From contig NZ_BAABWE010000010.1 in assembly GCF_040371755.1 (NCBI RefSeq), positions 62,001 to 126,000 of the forward strand: a stretch of 64,000 bases of DNA, in the 5' to 3' direction. Both the position numbers and the translations under genes were made by a program. Positions 1-8,536 of the stretch are shown here, one piece after another. Origin of the DNA: Bermanella sp040371755 (GTDB lineage: Bacteria; Pseudomonadota; Gammaproteobacteria; Pseudomonadales; Oceanobacteraceae). Numbering within the stretch: position 1 is the first letter of the stretch; each line of letters begins with the position of its first letter. Below the pieces are notes generated by a model. It worked only from the letters and a program-made list of their open reading frames with translations, was not told where the DNA came from and did not search any database.

Positions 1-2910
1 GCCCGAAAGTATCTCACGTGCGGTGGTATTATCATCTGTAATCAGAACTTTTAAGTCATTTAACTTTTCTGATACAGGTTTCACCCTTGGTGTCTGATCT
101 TTTTGTATTTCCAATATCACGCTAAACGAAAATTCACTGCCGTGATCTTTTTCGCTGGTAACCGTAATATCCCCGCCCATTAGTTCGGATAAATTTTTAC
201 AAATCACCAAACCCAACCCCGTTCCACCGTATTTTCGGGTGGTAGAGGTATCCGCTTGACTGAACGATTTAAACAACTTTTTTTGCTGATCTTGAGTCAT
301 ACCGATTCCGTTATCTTTAACGGAAAAATTAAGTTTAGTGGTATTACCTGATATCACGTTACTCCGTAATTTCACTACCACTTCCCCACCCGCTTGAGTA
401 AACTTAACGGCATTATTACCTAAGTTCACTAATATTTGCCCTAACCTAAGCGCATCACCAATAAATGCTGCTGGGGTTTCAGGTTTTAAATCCAAATGCA
501 GTTCAACGCCTTTCTCTTCAGCTTTCAAACCGACTAAATTAGTAAAGTTATCAAATACATCGTTCATGAAAAACGGCACTTTCTCAAGTGTCATCTTACC
601 TGCTTCAATTTTTGAGAAATCCAAAATATCATTAATAATTCCCAACAATGAATCCGCACTGCGATGTACTTTTTCGATGTAACTTTGTTGCTTTCTATTA
701 AGATCAGTTTGAAGTGCCAAATGGCTCATACCAATAATAGCATTCATAGGTGTGCGAATTTCATGGGACATATTGGCTAAAAAATCAGACTTTGCCTGCG
801 TAGCTTGTTCTGCGGTTTCCTTGGCTTTTAGTAATGCTTGCTCAGCTTCTTTACGAATACTAATGTCCTCAAAAACAACAGCTACGCCACCTTCTGCGTT
901 TACACCTAAAGGGGCGGCACTGGTACTGATCCAAACAAGATCACCTTGTGGGCGGTAAACCCCCATTACCACATTTTTAACCACTTTATTTGTTCTCAAT
1001 GCAATACTTGCAGGATATTGTTCAATTGGTAGAATTTTCCCATCATCACCTATTATGCGCCATTCTTTTGAAGCGAGTTCTCTGGCCTTATGTTCATCTG
1101 CCGAAATCCCTAAAATTTCCTCACTAATGGCATTTGATTCTAAAATTGCACCTGTTGGTGATATTAATGTCACTCCAACAGGCAGGGCTTTAAAAAGTGC
1201 TTTTAATTGCTCTTTATGACGATAAGATTCAGTTAAATCTTGGATAACAGCTACATAAAATAAACCATCATTTCTTTTTAATGTGGACACCGCCAGTTCA
1301 ATAGGAAACTCAGAGCCATCTGCTCGTAGTGCTTCAAATTCCACTCGACTACCCACGATCCTTGAACGACTAAAGTCAGTATCTATCGATCTGTTCAGTG
1401 CATCGTTTTGATGATTAACATGATATCGCTCAGGCATAATGCGATTAATATTGCCGCCAATCATGTCGTCTTTTTCAATACCAAAAATACTTGTAAAGGC
1501 CTGATTCACCTGAATAACTGAGCCTTTAGAATCCACCATGATCACAGCATCGACCACCGAATTTAGTATACTACTGGTTTGAGTTTGTAAATCTTTAATC
1601 CTATTTAGAGTTTGCTCACGTTCAGATAAGTCATACCAACTGGAAAGCAGTACATCTTTACCGCTTAAATTAATCTTGGATAGATGAACACTAAAAGGAA
1701 CTATTTCACCCTTTATATTTATATGCTTCCAGTCAAACTCAATATCTCTTTTTTTCTCCATCTTTTTTAATATTTCTGCCGTCATCTCATCAGATCGTTT
1801 ACCTTCAAATTGGAACTCTGGAGATATTTCGGCAATCGTTAACTTTAAAAACTCTTCTTTAGTTGAATACCCTAATGCTTTAGCCGTAGCTAAATTACAA
1901 TCTAAAAATCTTCCCTCATCTATGATAATCATGGGTAGTGGAGAGTTATAAAATAAGACTTCAAATCGCTCTATTCCGGCTTTTAACTCTTTTGTAGACA
2001 ACCTTACCTTTTCATTTATTTTTCTATTTTGACTCATTATTGCTGATACAATGAATGATATTAAGACTGAGATAACAATTCCCATTATGAAGAAAACATT
2101 TGCTAATTTTCGATTCACGCCACCATTATATTCATGAGAAAAATGCCAGCTTAGAGTTAAATCAACGCTACCACTTATGGTTCTATCAATGGTACTATAC
2201 TCAGGAAAATCTTGACCTGATGCCAAAATTATTACTGGCTCTAATTCCCCTTCTGTTTCAATAAACCGCCCTGATAATTCTAAAGATACACCTTCAGGCA
2301 GGTGCATTGATTTAAGGCTTGTAAGAATATCCGAAAAGTTAAGATGGCCAACAATGGCTATATCAAACTGAGGCGCATGAACCATCAACACCGCATAGCT
2401 GATAATATCTTTTGTATCATTCATAAATGGTTGCGACACCACCACCTGACCAAAACGTTTTTTTGCATTAGTAATAGCTTTGTTAATTTTGCTATCTTCA
2501 ACTCTTTGATTAAGTTGAATGTTACCAGAAGGATTAGACAGACCAATAACCGTATTAAAATTACTTTTTTCTGGATTGATTTTAGCGATCATCATTTCAT
2601 CTAAAAAAAAGGCAAAAGATCTGGATTCAATAGAATCATAGGCGTGAAAAAATTCAGACTCGTTAACATTATTGGAGTTTTCATATAACACGCCCATACC
2701 AGATAACGCAGAGTAACTTTCAGAAACCCAATCTAAAGTGATACTTGAAAGCCAGGTGGCTCGATGACGAGCTTCATCTTGCCAACGAGCCTCCACTTGC
2801 TCCATTAGCGTATTTCGCAAGATAAGTGAAACAAAAAATCCAAATGAAAATAAGGCGATTGGAACTAGCCACTTATACTGAAATAATTTTGAATTTAATA
2901 TAAGACCCAT
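1..2910 (-). CDS. hybrid sensor histidine kinase with CHASE-like and PAS domains (3' end cut by window)
   Basis: 970 codons are visible and the gene runs off the left edge. Reading from the ATG at 2910: a membrane segment at residues 12-32, a periplasmic CHASE-like region (about 40-240), a second membrane segment (about 255-277), three PAS domains (about 300-680), a HisKA domain with the H box MSHEIRTPMNAI, an HATPase domain with NLGNNAVKFT and GTGLGL, and the start of a receiver (VLITDD). It should autophosphorylate on an input sensed outside or inside the cell and pass phosphate to its own receiver. The stop of the torT-like gene is only 2 nt upstream, so the genes are co-transcribed. The ligand is unknown. 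The missing C-terminus may add further receivers or an Hpt domain. Confidence 0.9.
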   Translation of the reverse strand, partial: MGLILNSKLFQYKWLVPIALFSFGFFVSLILRNTLMEQVEARWQDEARHRATWLSSITLDWVSESYSALSGMGVLYENSNNVNESEFFHAYDSIESRSFAFFLDEMMIAKINPEKSNFNTVIGLSNPSGNIQLNQRVEDSKINKAITNAKKRFGQVVVSQPFMNDTKDIISYAVLMVHAPQFDIAIVGHLNFSDILTSLKSMHLPEGVSLELSGRFIETEGELEPVIILASGQDFPEYSTIDRTISGSVDLTLSWHFSHEYNGGVNRKLANVFFIMGIVISVLISFIVSAIMSQNRKINEKVRLSTKELKAGIERFEVLFYNSPLPMIIIDEGRFLDCNLATAKALGYSTKEEFLKLTIAEISPEFQFEGKRSDEMTAEILKKMEKKRDIEFDWKHINIKGEIVPFSVHLSKINLSGKDVLLSSWYDLSEREQTLNRIKDLQTQTSSILNSVVDAVIMVDSKGSVIQVNQAFTSIFGIEKDDMIGGNINRIMPERYHVNHQNDALNRSIDTDFSRSRIVGSRVEFEALRADGSEFPIELAVSTLKRNDGLFYVAVIQDLTESYRHKEQLKALFKALPVGVTLISPTGAILESNAISEEILGISADEHKARELASKEWRIIGDDGKILPIEQYPASIALRTNKVVKNVVMGVYRPQGDLVWISTSAAPLGVNAEGGVAVVFEDISIRKEAEQALLKAKETAEQATQAKSDFLANMSHEIRTPMNAIIGMSHLALQTDLNRKQQSYIEKVHRSADSLLGIINDILDFSKIEAGKMTLEKVPFFMNDVFDNFTNLVGLKAEEKGVELHLDLKPETPAAFIGDALRLGQILVNLGNNAVKFTQAGGEVVVKLRSNVISGNTTKLNFSVKDNGIGMTQDQQKKLFKSFSQADTSTTRKYGGTGLGLVICKNLSELMGGDITVTSEKDHGSEFSFSVILEIQKDQTPRVKPVSEKLNDLKVLITDDNTTAREILSG

Positions 2911-2912
2911 AA

Positions 2913-4001
2913 TTATTTAACCCAATCCCTTAAACTAAAAACGGGTCTAAATCCTTTAGGAGGAATTGAAGTATTAGAATCAAACTCAGAAAATGAATCC
3001 TTATCTACCATTATGGCTCTTGCACCTGCATGTTTTATTTTAAGTTTTCCCTCTAAACTTCTTACCAGCATATCCACTGCTATTTTTGCTTGTGTAGCTT
3101 GCTGATCTGATCCCCCAGCAACTATATAACCTCTTGAAATGTTACGATGCACAGTAGGATCATAATAATACGACAATACTTCTATAGGTTTTTCTAGACT
3201 CATTTTTTTAATAATACCAACCGCTGCGTCACTGCTCACACTGGTACCGACTATGTAATCAATATTCTTATAGTATGATAAAGCCTGCAAAATCAACTCG
3301 CTTTGTTTCTCTTTTCCGGTATCCCCCCAAAGAGTCTCCACTACAGTTAGCGAACTGTTCATAATAGATTGTTTAAATCCATCATCCGCAGATCGAGACC
3401 AGCTTGGACCTTTTGGCCCTGGCAACCACAAAACATTTTTTTTTAGTCCTGCTACGCGCCTTTTTAAATAATTCCCCGTCAAATATGCGTTATCAAAATA
3501 TTTAACTGCAGCCCTTGCTGTAATTTGCTTTGATGTCACACCATTAATTAAATCAATCACAGGGATACCCTTTTGGGTATATAGTTCGATCAAATCATTT
3601 AATCCACTAGCATCCGTTGCACTGAGTATTAAGCCATCAGCCCCAGATGCCATGCATTGCTTTACTTGCTCCCGTTGTATTTCAATATGATCGTATCCAC
3701 CTGCTTCATTAATTCGCATACGTACCCCTAAACGCTTTGCCTCTTCAATTAATGCGAAATTTACAACCATCCAGTAAGCATCCTTTAAATGCGGAATGGA
3801 AACGCAAATCTTCCAAGGTTCTTTTGCTTTATTTAATGGCGTATACATTTGTATCGAGCGTTTATTAGACGTATTGAAGGGTGGATTCCAAACATCCACT
3901 TCTAGTGGAAACCAAGGTTTCGATAAAGCCAATTCCGCTACTAAAAGAAGCACTAATAAAAGACTATATTTATGAATGTGATTTACCATATATGACCTCA
4001 T
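2913..4001 (-). CDS. TorT-like periplasmic binding protein
   Basis: 362 aa with a signal peptide (residues 1-27) followed by a periplasmic-binding-protein type 1 fold. The N-terminal PPFNTSN, YTPLNKAKEPWKICVSIPH and LKDAYWMVVNFA segments resemble TorT, which binds TMAO and works with the sensor TorS. Here the gene lies between two kinase genes: it overlaps the upstream one by 4 bp (ATGA), and the hybrid kinase follows after 2 nt. It probably presents a small ligand to the periplasmic domain of that kinase. No TMAO reductase gene is in view, so the ligand may differ from TMAO. Start: ATG at 4001 with AGGG upstream; ATG at 3989 is possible. Confidence 0.82.
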   Translation of the reverse strand: MRSYMVNHIHKYSLLLVLLLVAELALSKPWFPLEVDVWNPPFNTSNKRSIQMYTPLNKAKEPWKICVSIPHLKDAYWMVVNFALIEEAKRLGVRMRINEAGGYDHIEIQREQVKQCMASGADGLILSATDASGLNDLIELYTQKGIPVIDLINGVTSKQITARAAVKYFDNAYLTGNYLKRRVAGLKKNVLWLPGPKGPSWSRSADDGFKQSIMNSSLTVVETLWGDTGKEKQSELILQALSYYKNIDYIVGTSVSSDAAVGIIKKMSLEKPIEVLSYYYDPTVHRNISRGYIVAGGSDQQATQAKIAVDMLVRSLEGKLKIKHAGARAIMVDKDSFSEFDSNTSIPPKGFRPVFSLRDWVK

Positions 4002-5548
4002 GAGTTGGGCCCTACAGGCTCACCAATAACCACGTCTATTTCAGTGCATTCACTTGATGATTTAAGCCTAATCTTTCCATTGTGTGCATGAGCCAAGAGC
4101 TTCGCCATATAAGTGCCTAAACCATTGCCTTCGCTTTTTCCAAAAGTTGAATACTTTTCAAAAAAATTTGATCGAATTTCTTTAGGGACTTCGGTTGGAT
4201 TTTTTATAGTCCATGTATGGCTAGCAGGGTCATACCCTACATGTACAACATGACCTATATCACTAGCTTCGATGGCATTACGAATTAAATTCGATAATAG
4301 ATTCTGTCCAAATAATGGGTCGATATTGATAATTTCACTTGCTAAAAAATCCACATCCCATCGGACTTTTACTTTATGGCTTTCGGCTAATAAATCCATG
4401 GGCTTTCTAAATTTTTCAATAAACGCATCCAATTTAATATCAATACGATTGATTGTTTGTTTACCGCGCTCAAGCCTCGCAATTGTTAGAGTTTGATCTA
4501 CCTGATCTAATGCTTGATATGTACTTTCTCGAACACTTGATATCAGTTCTTTTGTATCTTTACTGATATTCGCTGTACTTTGATTTTCTGTAGCCAATAA
4601 AATCGCTTGCAGTGGATTACGCAAATCATGCTGCATCATTCGATCAGCGTCTTCTTTTTGTTTCACTGTTTTTTGCAATAACACATTTTGCTTACGCAAA
4701 CGATCTGCTCTTAATTTTAGCTGTAAATGGGTCTTCACTCGTGCATTTAAAATAACCGGATGGACTGGTTTGGTAACATAATCGACAGCCCCCATCATCA
4801 ACCCTTTTGCAATGTCATTCGGCTGATCTTTTGCTGTTAAGAATAATACAGGTATGTCTTTGAGTTTATCTTGATTTTTAATCCATTCACAAAATTGATA
4901 GCCATCTTCGTCTGGCATCATGATATCTAGAAGAATCAAATCGATTGAAAATTTTTCAAGTATTTTTCTGGCCACCGTGGCACTATTCGCAGGCTTAACC
5001 TGACACTTGCCTTTTAATGCGCCAACAATGATATCTAAATTATCTGAATTATCATCCACCACCATAATCGTGGCTTTTTCGAAGTGAACTTGCTCGTCTG
5101 CTAATCCTAAAACCTCACTATTCAATGGGGTATCTAACAATGCTTTAATTTCTTGCGCTGAAGCAAACTTGCCTTGCAATAAAAGCTCTAAGCGTTCCAT
5201 TAATAATTGCATGGTAAATGGCTTCACTAAAAAGTCATTCACTTTATGTTGTATGGCTTCAGTAACCATTTCACGGTCGGTTTCCGCGGTTATCAACATA
5301 ACCGGTAGATTGTAGTGTTCTTTATCGGCTCGGATGATTTTTAGCATCTCTATGCCGTTTTTCTTTGGCATATTCCAGTCAGACAAAATAGCATCGTATT
5401 TAATATCAGCTATTAGTTTAAGTGCCTCATCGCCATTCGAGGCTTCATCTACTTGCTGAGCACCTGATAAAAGCAGCTCTTTTTTGATGGTTTTACGGAT
5501 AGAAACAAAGTCGTCTACCAACAGTATTTTGCGGCCTTTAAGATTCAT
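3998..5548 (-). CDS. histidine kinase with two N-terminal receiver domains
   Basis: About 516 aa. The first receiver (about residues 5-125) has KILLVDD and phospho-Asp in LSDWNMP. The second (about 160-280) has IMVVDD and LLDIMMPDEDG. They are followed by a cytosolic kinase module with a variant H box (HDLRNPLQA), an N box (NLIRNAIEAS) and GNGLGTYMAKLL. No membrane segment is seen. The receiver-receiver-kinase order suggests a relay intermediate that is read by another kinase, probably the CHASE-PAS hybrid kinase of this operon. I chose ATG 5548, which begins MNLKGRKILLVDD, over an in-frame TTG at 5572. Confidence 0.85.
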   Translation of the reverse strand: MNLKGRKILLVDDFVSIRKTIKKELLLSGAQQVDEASNGDEALKLIADIKYDAILSDWNMPKKNGIEMLKIIRADKEHYNLPVMLITAETDREMVTEAIQHKVNDFLVKPFTMQLLMERLELLLQGKFASAQEIKALLDTPLNSEVLGLADEQVHFEKATIMVVDDNSDNLDIIVGALKGKCQVKPANSATVARKILEKFSIDLILLDIMMPDEDGYQFCEWIKNQDKLKDIPVLFLTAKDQPNDIAKGLMMGAVDYVTKPVHPVILNARVKTHLQLKLRADRLRKQNVLLQKTVKQKEDADRMMQHDLRNPLQAILLATENQSTANISKDTKELISSVRESTYQALDQVDQTLTIARLERGKQTINRIDIKLDAFIEKFRKPMDLLAESHKVKVRWDVDFLASEIINIDPLFGQNLLSNLIRNAIEASDIGHVVHVGYDPASHTWTIKNPTEVPKEIRSNFFEKYSTFGKSEGNGLGTYMAKLLAHAHNGKIRLKSSSECTEIDVVIGEPVGPNS

Positions 5549-5788
5549 AAATGCACTAAGCAACCCTATCAATCATGAGTAAAATCCACCTACCTTCCTT
5601 CAATTAGACTAGATCATAATTGAGCGTTATGCCTCATGAACGCACCAACTAATCAAGCCAAGCCATTCGCTTTTACACCCATTGTTGCTGATTTTTTAAA
5701 ACCTTGAATTATCTAAAGCATTACTTTTATCCTTTTTAGCGATATATGGTGTTCTATCTCGCTTTGCCTCAAAAATGCAGGTATTAAA
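5549..5788. other. intergenic region upstream of the sensory operon
   Basis: No gene is visible. It must carry the promoter of the leftward sensory operon, but I could not pick a convincing -35/-10 pair. Confidence 0.4.
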
Positions 5789-5818
5789 AAAGCGATGAAC
5801 ATTTAAGTGCATCGCTTT
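5789..5818 (-). terminator. terminator of the Dyp peroxidase gene
   Basis: Inverted repeat AAAGCGATG (5789-5797) and CATCGCTTT (5810-5818), with a run of A on the plus strand just below it that gives a U tract on the minus-strand transcript. A T run also follows on the plus strand, so it may act in both directions. Confidence 0.75.
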
Positions 5819-5881
5819 ACTTTTTATACGAATAATCAGAGTCTTTAACGCCTAACTTCACACCATTGTTGAGTAGGCTAA

Positions 5882-6754
5882 TTATCTCAATTTGATTTTC
5901 CCATCACTCATGGGTGGACACCAAAAAAACGCACCCGTTAATGGGCGGGTAAACGTAAACAAACTATCTACAATGCCGTCTTCTTTACCCACCATTTTTG
6001 CCATCATGCGGTTAAACGATTCAGTTGTCGCACCAAAGCCTAAAAACATGAGCCCTGCTTTTTCGCCATCCCCATACGCCATGGAACGACGCAGTAAAAA
6101 GGTTTCTGGAGCAAAGCCTTCTTGCTCGGTGCGCTTTACGTGAGCCGACTCTGGCGCATCACCTAGCTCTTTGTTATCACTTAAACGCCGCCCAAACGTA
6201 TGATCTTGCTCTTGTTGAGGTTTCGACTTAAAAAACGCCAAATCGTGCTGCCATTGCTGAATGGCCAAATACGACCCGCCAGCGGGAGATTGTGAAAACG
6301 CCACGTCGAAAGCTTCCTCCCCTTGTGGGTTTTCAGTGCCGTCTTCATATCCGGTTAAGTCTCGGCCTTCTTTGTAGGTAAAGGCTTCTACATTGCTTTC
6401 TAATTCAAAGCACGCACTTAATTTGCTTAGCAGTGTCTGCGCTAAATGAAGCATGTCCCCTTGATCGTCTGCGCGCAGCCAAATCATCAATGCAGCAGGG
6501 GTTGAAGGCACTTGCACATCGCGGGTTTCGTAAGTTGGAAACTCTAACGACTCAAGCCCCTCTGCCTCAAGCTTAGCTAAACAGGCTTCGCCCAAACCCA
6601 GCACTGCGGACTGACCATCTATATCACTTGCTACATCATCCAAGCAGCGGCTTAGTGCGTCTGCCTTGGCGTAATGCTTGAGTTGAAAATACAAAAAACG
6701 CCCATGTTTTGGTACTGCTTCAAATATCCCACTTTGTACGATACCCAAATCCAT
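5882..6754 (-). CDS. Dyp-type haem peroxidase (YfeX-like)
   Basis: 290 aa, the usual size for a P-type Dyp peroxidase. The hallmark GxxDGT appears as GYEDGTENPQG (about residue 135), followed by GGSYLAIQQW, FGRRLSD, a candidate haem-ligand His in SAHVKRTE, RRSMAYGD and FLGFGATTESFNRM. No signal peptide, so cytoplasmic or encapsulated; no encapsulin gene is nearby. The family oxidises dyes and porphyrins with H2O2. It is divergent from a sigma54 activator gene. The strong hairpin after it suggests a single-gene transcript. Confidence 0.9.
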   Translation of the reverse strand: MDLGIVQSGIFEAVPKHGRFLYFQLKHYAKADALSRCLDDVASDIDGQSAVLGLGEACLAKLEAEGLESLEFPTYETRDVQVPSTPAALMIWLRADDQGDMLHLAQTLLSKLSACFELESNVEAFTYKEGRDLTGYEDGTENPQGEEAFDVAFSQSPAGGSYLAIQQWQHDLAFFKSKPQQEQDHTFGRRLSDNKELGDAPESAHVKRTEQEGFAPETFLLRRSMAYGDGEKAGLMFLGFGATTESFNRMMAKMVGKEDGIVDSLFTFTRPLTGAFFWCPPMSDGKIKLR

Positions 6755-6825
6755 CGTTAACCCTTAATCATCATTAAAATCGTAAAACCTAATATACCTA
6801 CGACAATAATGTAAATTTAGCTCAA

Positions 6826-6843
6826 TGCAACCAATAAACCCGA
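6826..6843 (-). promoter_or_regulatory. weak sigma54-like promoter candidate for the Dyp peroxidase gene
   Basis: On the minus strand a GG doublet (plus-strand 6839-6840) is separated by 10 nt from TTGCA (GC at 6827-6828). The -24 box is imperfect (CGGG rather than TTGG), so this is only a candidate. It lies about 70 nt before the start codon, in the intergenic region shared with the activator gene. Confidence 0.25.
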
Positions 6844-6962
6844 CCTAAGAGCCCCTTCACCCTGCACATTAACCCAGATTCGAGAATGATAAAGCCCAGA
6901 ATTGGCACTCACTAAATATCGCGCATTTCAGTATAATTACTATTTTTTGAGAAATTCGTGCC

Positions 6963-8402
6963 ATGTCGCAACAATCTATCAGTACCCGCTCACTCATCGA
7001 GCGCTACCAATTTATACTAGAAGCCATGTCCGAAGGGGTTTATGGCCTAGATGCCAACGGCCTCGCCACCTTTGTTAACCCTGCTGCTGAGCGGCTCACT
7101 GGCTGGGAAGGTACAGATTTAATCGGCAAAAGCATTCATAGTTTTCACCACCATAGCCATAGCGATGGCCGTCACTACCCACAAATGGACTGCCCTATAT
7201 ATCAGTGCCTGCAAGATGGTATTACCCGCAGTAAAGAAAACGAGGTGTTTTGGCGCAAAGATGGCTCTAGTTTTTCAGTAGAGTACAGCGCCACTCCAAT
7301 TATTTTAGAGGGCAGCATTCAAGGTGCGGTAGTGGTGTTTAAAAACATCAGTGAACGTAAACGTATGGAAGATAACCTTAAGCAGGCGCTCACTGAAAAT
7401 CGGTTTTTAAAAGAAAAACTGCAAGCTGAAAACCATTATTTACAAGAAGAAATAGACGCTGGCTTTGTCGGTGAGATCATCGGCCAAAGCCCACCTATAT
7501 CTCACCTTAAAGAACAAATTGCTCTGGCCGCCCCTACCCAAGCCAATATTTTAATCACAGGTGAAAGTGGCACAGGCAAGGAGTTAGTCGCCCGCGCCAT
7601 TCACCAGCAAAGTGCATTTTCCCAGCAAGCAATGGTCAAACTTAATTGTGGTGCCATTCCAGAGGGGTTAGTAGATAGTGAACTTTTCGGCCATGAAAAA
7701 GGCGCATTTACTGGGGCCATACAACGACGTATAGGCCGCTTTGAATTAGCCAATAACGGCACGCTTTTCTTAGATGAGGTCAGCGAATTACCCTTGGATG
7801 CACAAGTAAAACTGCTGCGAGTATTACAAGAAGGTGAATTTGAACGGGTTGGCGGCACACAAACCATCAAGGTAAATGTACGTATTATTGCCGCCAGCAA
7901 TAAAGATTTAAAACAAGCGGTCGATCAAAACACGTTCCGCATGGATTTATTTTATCGGCTTAATGTTTTTGCGATTCACGTACCCGCACTCAGAGAACGC
8001 AAATCAGACATCCCTTTATTGGTTCATGACTTTGCTCGGCGCGCCTGCAAAAATATGAATAAACCATATAAAGGTTTGCATACTCCTTCACTAAAATGGA
8101 TGAGTCACCACAACTGGCCCGGCAATATCCGTGAATTACAAAACTGGGTTGAGCACAATGCCATTTTGCATCAATCCGGTTTATTTCAGTTGGTGCCAAT
8201 GCACCATGGCACCACACAACAAACAGTGGTTAATCCATCTAATAAACCGGTCACTTTGGAGCAAGCGGAACGGGAGCATATACAACAAGCTCTGGCTTAT
8301 TGTAATGGCAAGGTATCAGGCAAAGCCGGTGCCGCAGAATTGTTGGATTTACCCGCCAGCACCTTACGCTCACGTATGAAAAAATTACGCATATCTAACT
8401 AG
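6963..8402 (+). CDS. sigma54-dependent transcriptional activator with PAS sensor
   Basis: 479 aa. An N-terminal PAS domain (about 13-130) is followed by a short coiled linker, an AAA+ domain with Walker A GESGTGKE, the sigma54-contact loop GAFTGA and FLDEVSELP, and a Fis-type helix-turn-helix at the C-terminus (about 435-477). No receiver domain, so it senses its signal directly, perhaps redox or a small molecule. It is divergent from the Dyp peroxidase gene. The next gene, ccoG-like, has a sigma54 promoter 40 nt before its start, so this protein is its likely activator. Confidence 0.92.
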   Translation: MSQQSISTRSLIERYQFILEAMSEGVYGLDANGLATFVNPAAERLTGWEGTDLIGKSIHSFHHHSHSDGRHYPQMDCPIYQCLQDGITRSKENEVFWRKDGSSFSVEYSATPIILEGSIQGAVVVFKNISERKRMEDNLKQALTENRFLKEKLQAENHYLQEEIDAGFVGEIIGQSPPISHLKEQIALAAPTQANILITGESGTGKELVARAIHQQSAFSQQAMVKLNCGAIPEGLVDSELFGHEKGAFTGAIQRRIGRFELANNGTLFLDEVSELPLDAQVKLLRVLQEGEFERVGGTQTIKVNVRIIAASNKDLKQAVDQNTFRMDLFYRLNVFAIHVPALRERKSDIPLLVHDFARRACKNMNKPYKGLHTPSLKWMSHHNWPGNIRELQNWVEHNAILHQSGLFQLVPMHHGTTQQTVVNPSNKPVTLEQAEREHIQQALAYCNGKVSGKAGAAELLDLPASTLRSRMKKLRISN

Positions 8403-8452
8403 TCGCGAAATATCGCCACCACATATCGTTGAATTTAATCATTTAACCACTC

Positions 8453-8477
8453 AAAGCCCCATGAACAGGGGCTTTTT
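8453..8477 (+). terminator. terminator of the sigma54 activator gene
   Basis: Stem AAAGCCCC (8453-8460) and GGGGCTTT (8468-8475) with a 7-nt loop and a run of T. Confidence 0.85.
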
Positions 8478-8480
8478 ACG

Positions 8481-8497
8481 TTGGAATACCCCTTGCT
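8481..8497 (+). promoter_or_regulatory. sigma54 (-24/-12) promoter of the ccoG-like gene
   Basis: TTGGAATACCCCTTGCT: GG at 8483-8484 and GC at 8495-8496 with exactly 10 nt between them, a good match to the TTGGCAC-N5-TTGCW consensus. It lies just after the activator terminator and 40 nt before the ccoG start. Confidence 0.7.
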
Positions 8498-8536
8498 CTT
8501 AGAGAGTTAATTTTAAACCTTTAATCAGAGCGCAGT

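Noticed and set aside
5549..5572. TTG start at 5572 for the REC-REC kinase
   Set aside because: The ATG at 5548 starts exactly at the receiver domain. TTG is a weak start with no clear ribosome binding site.
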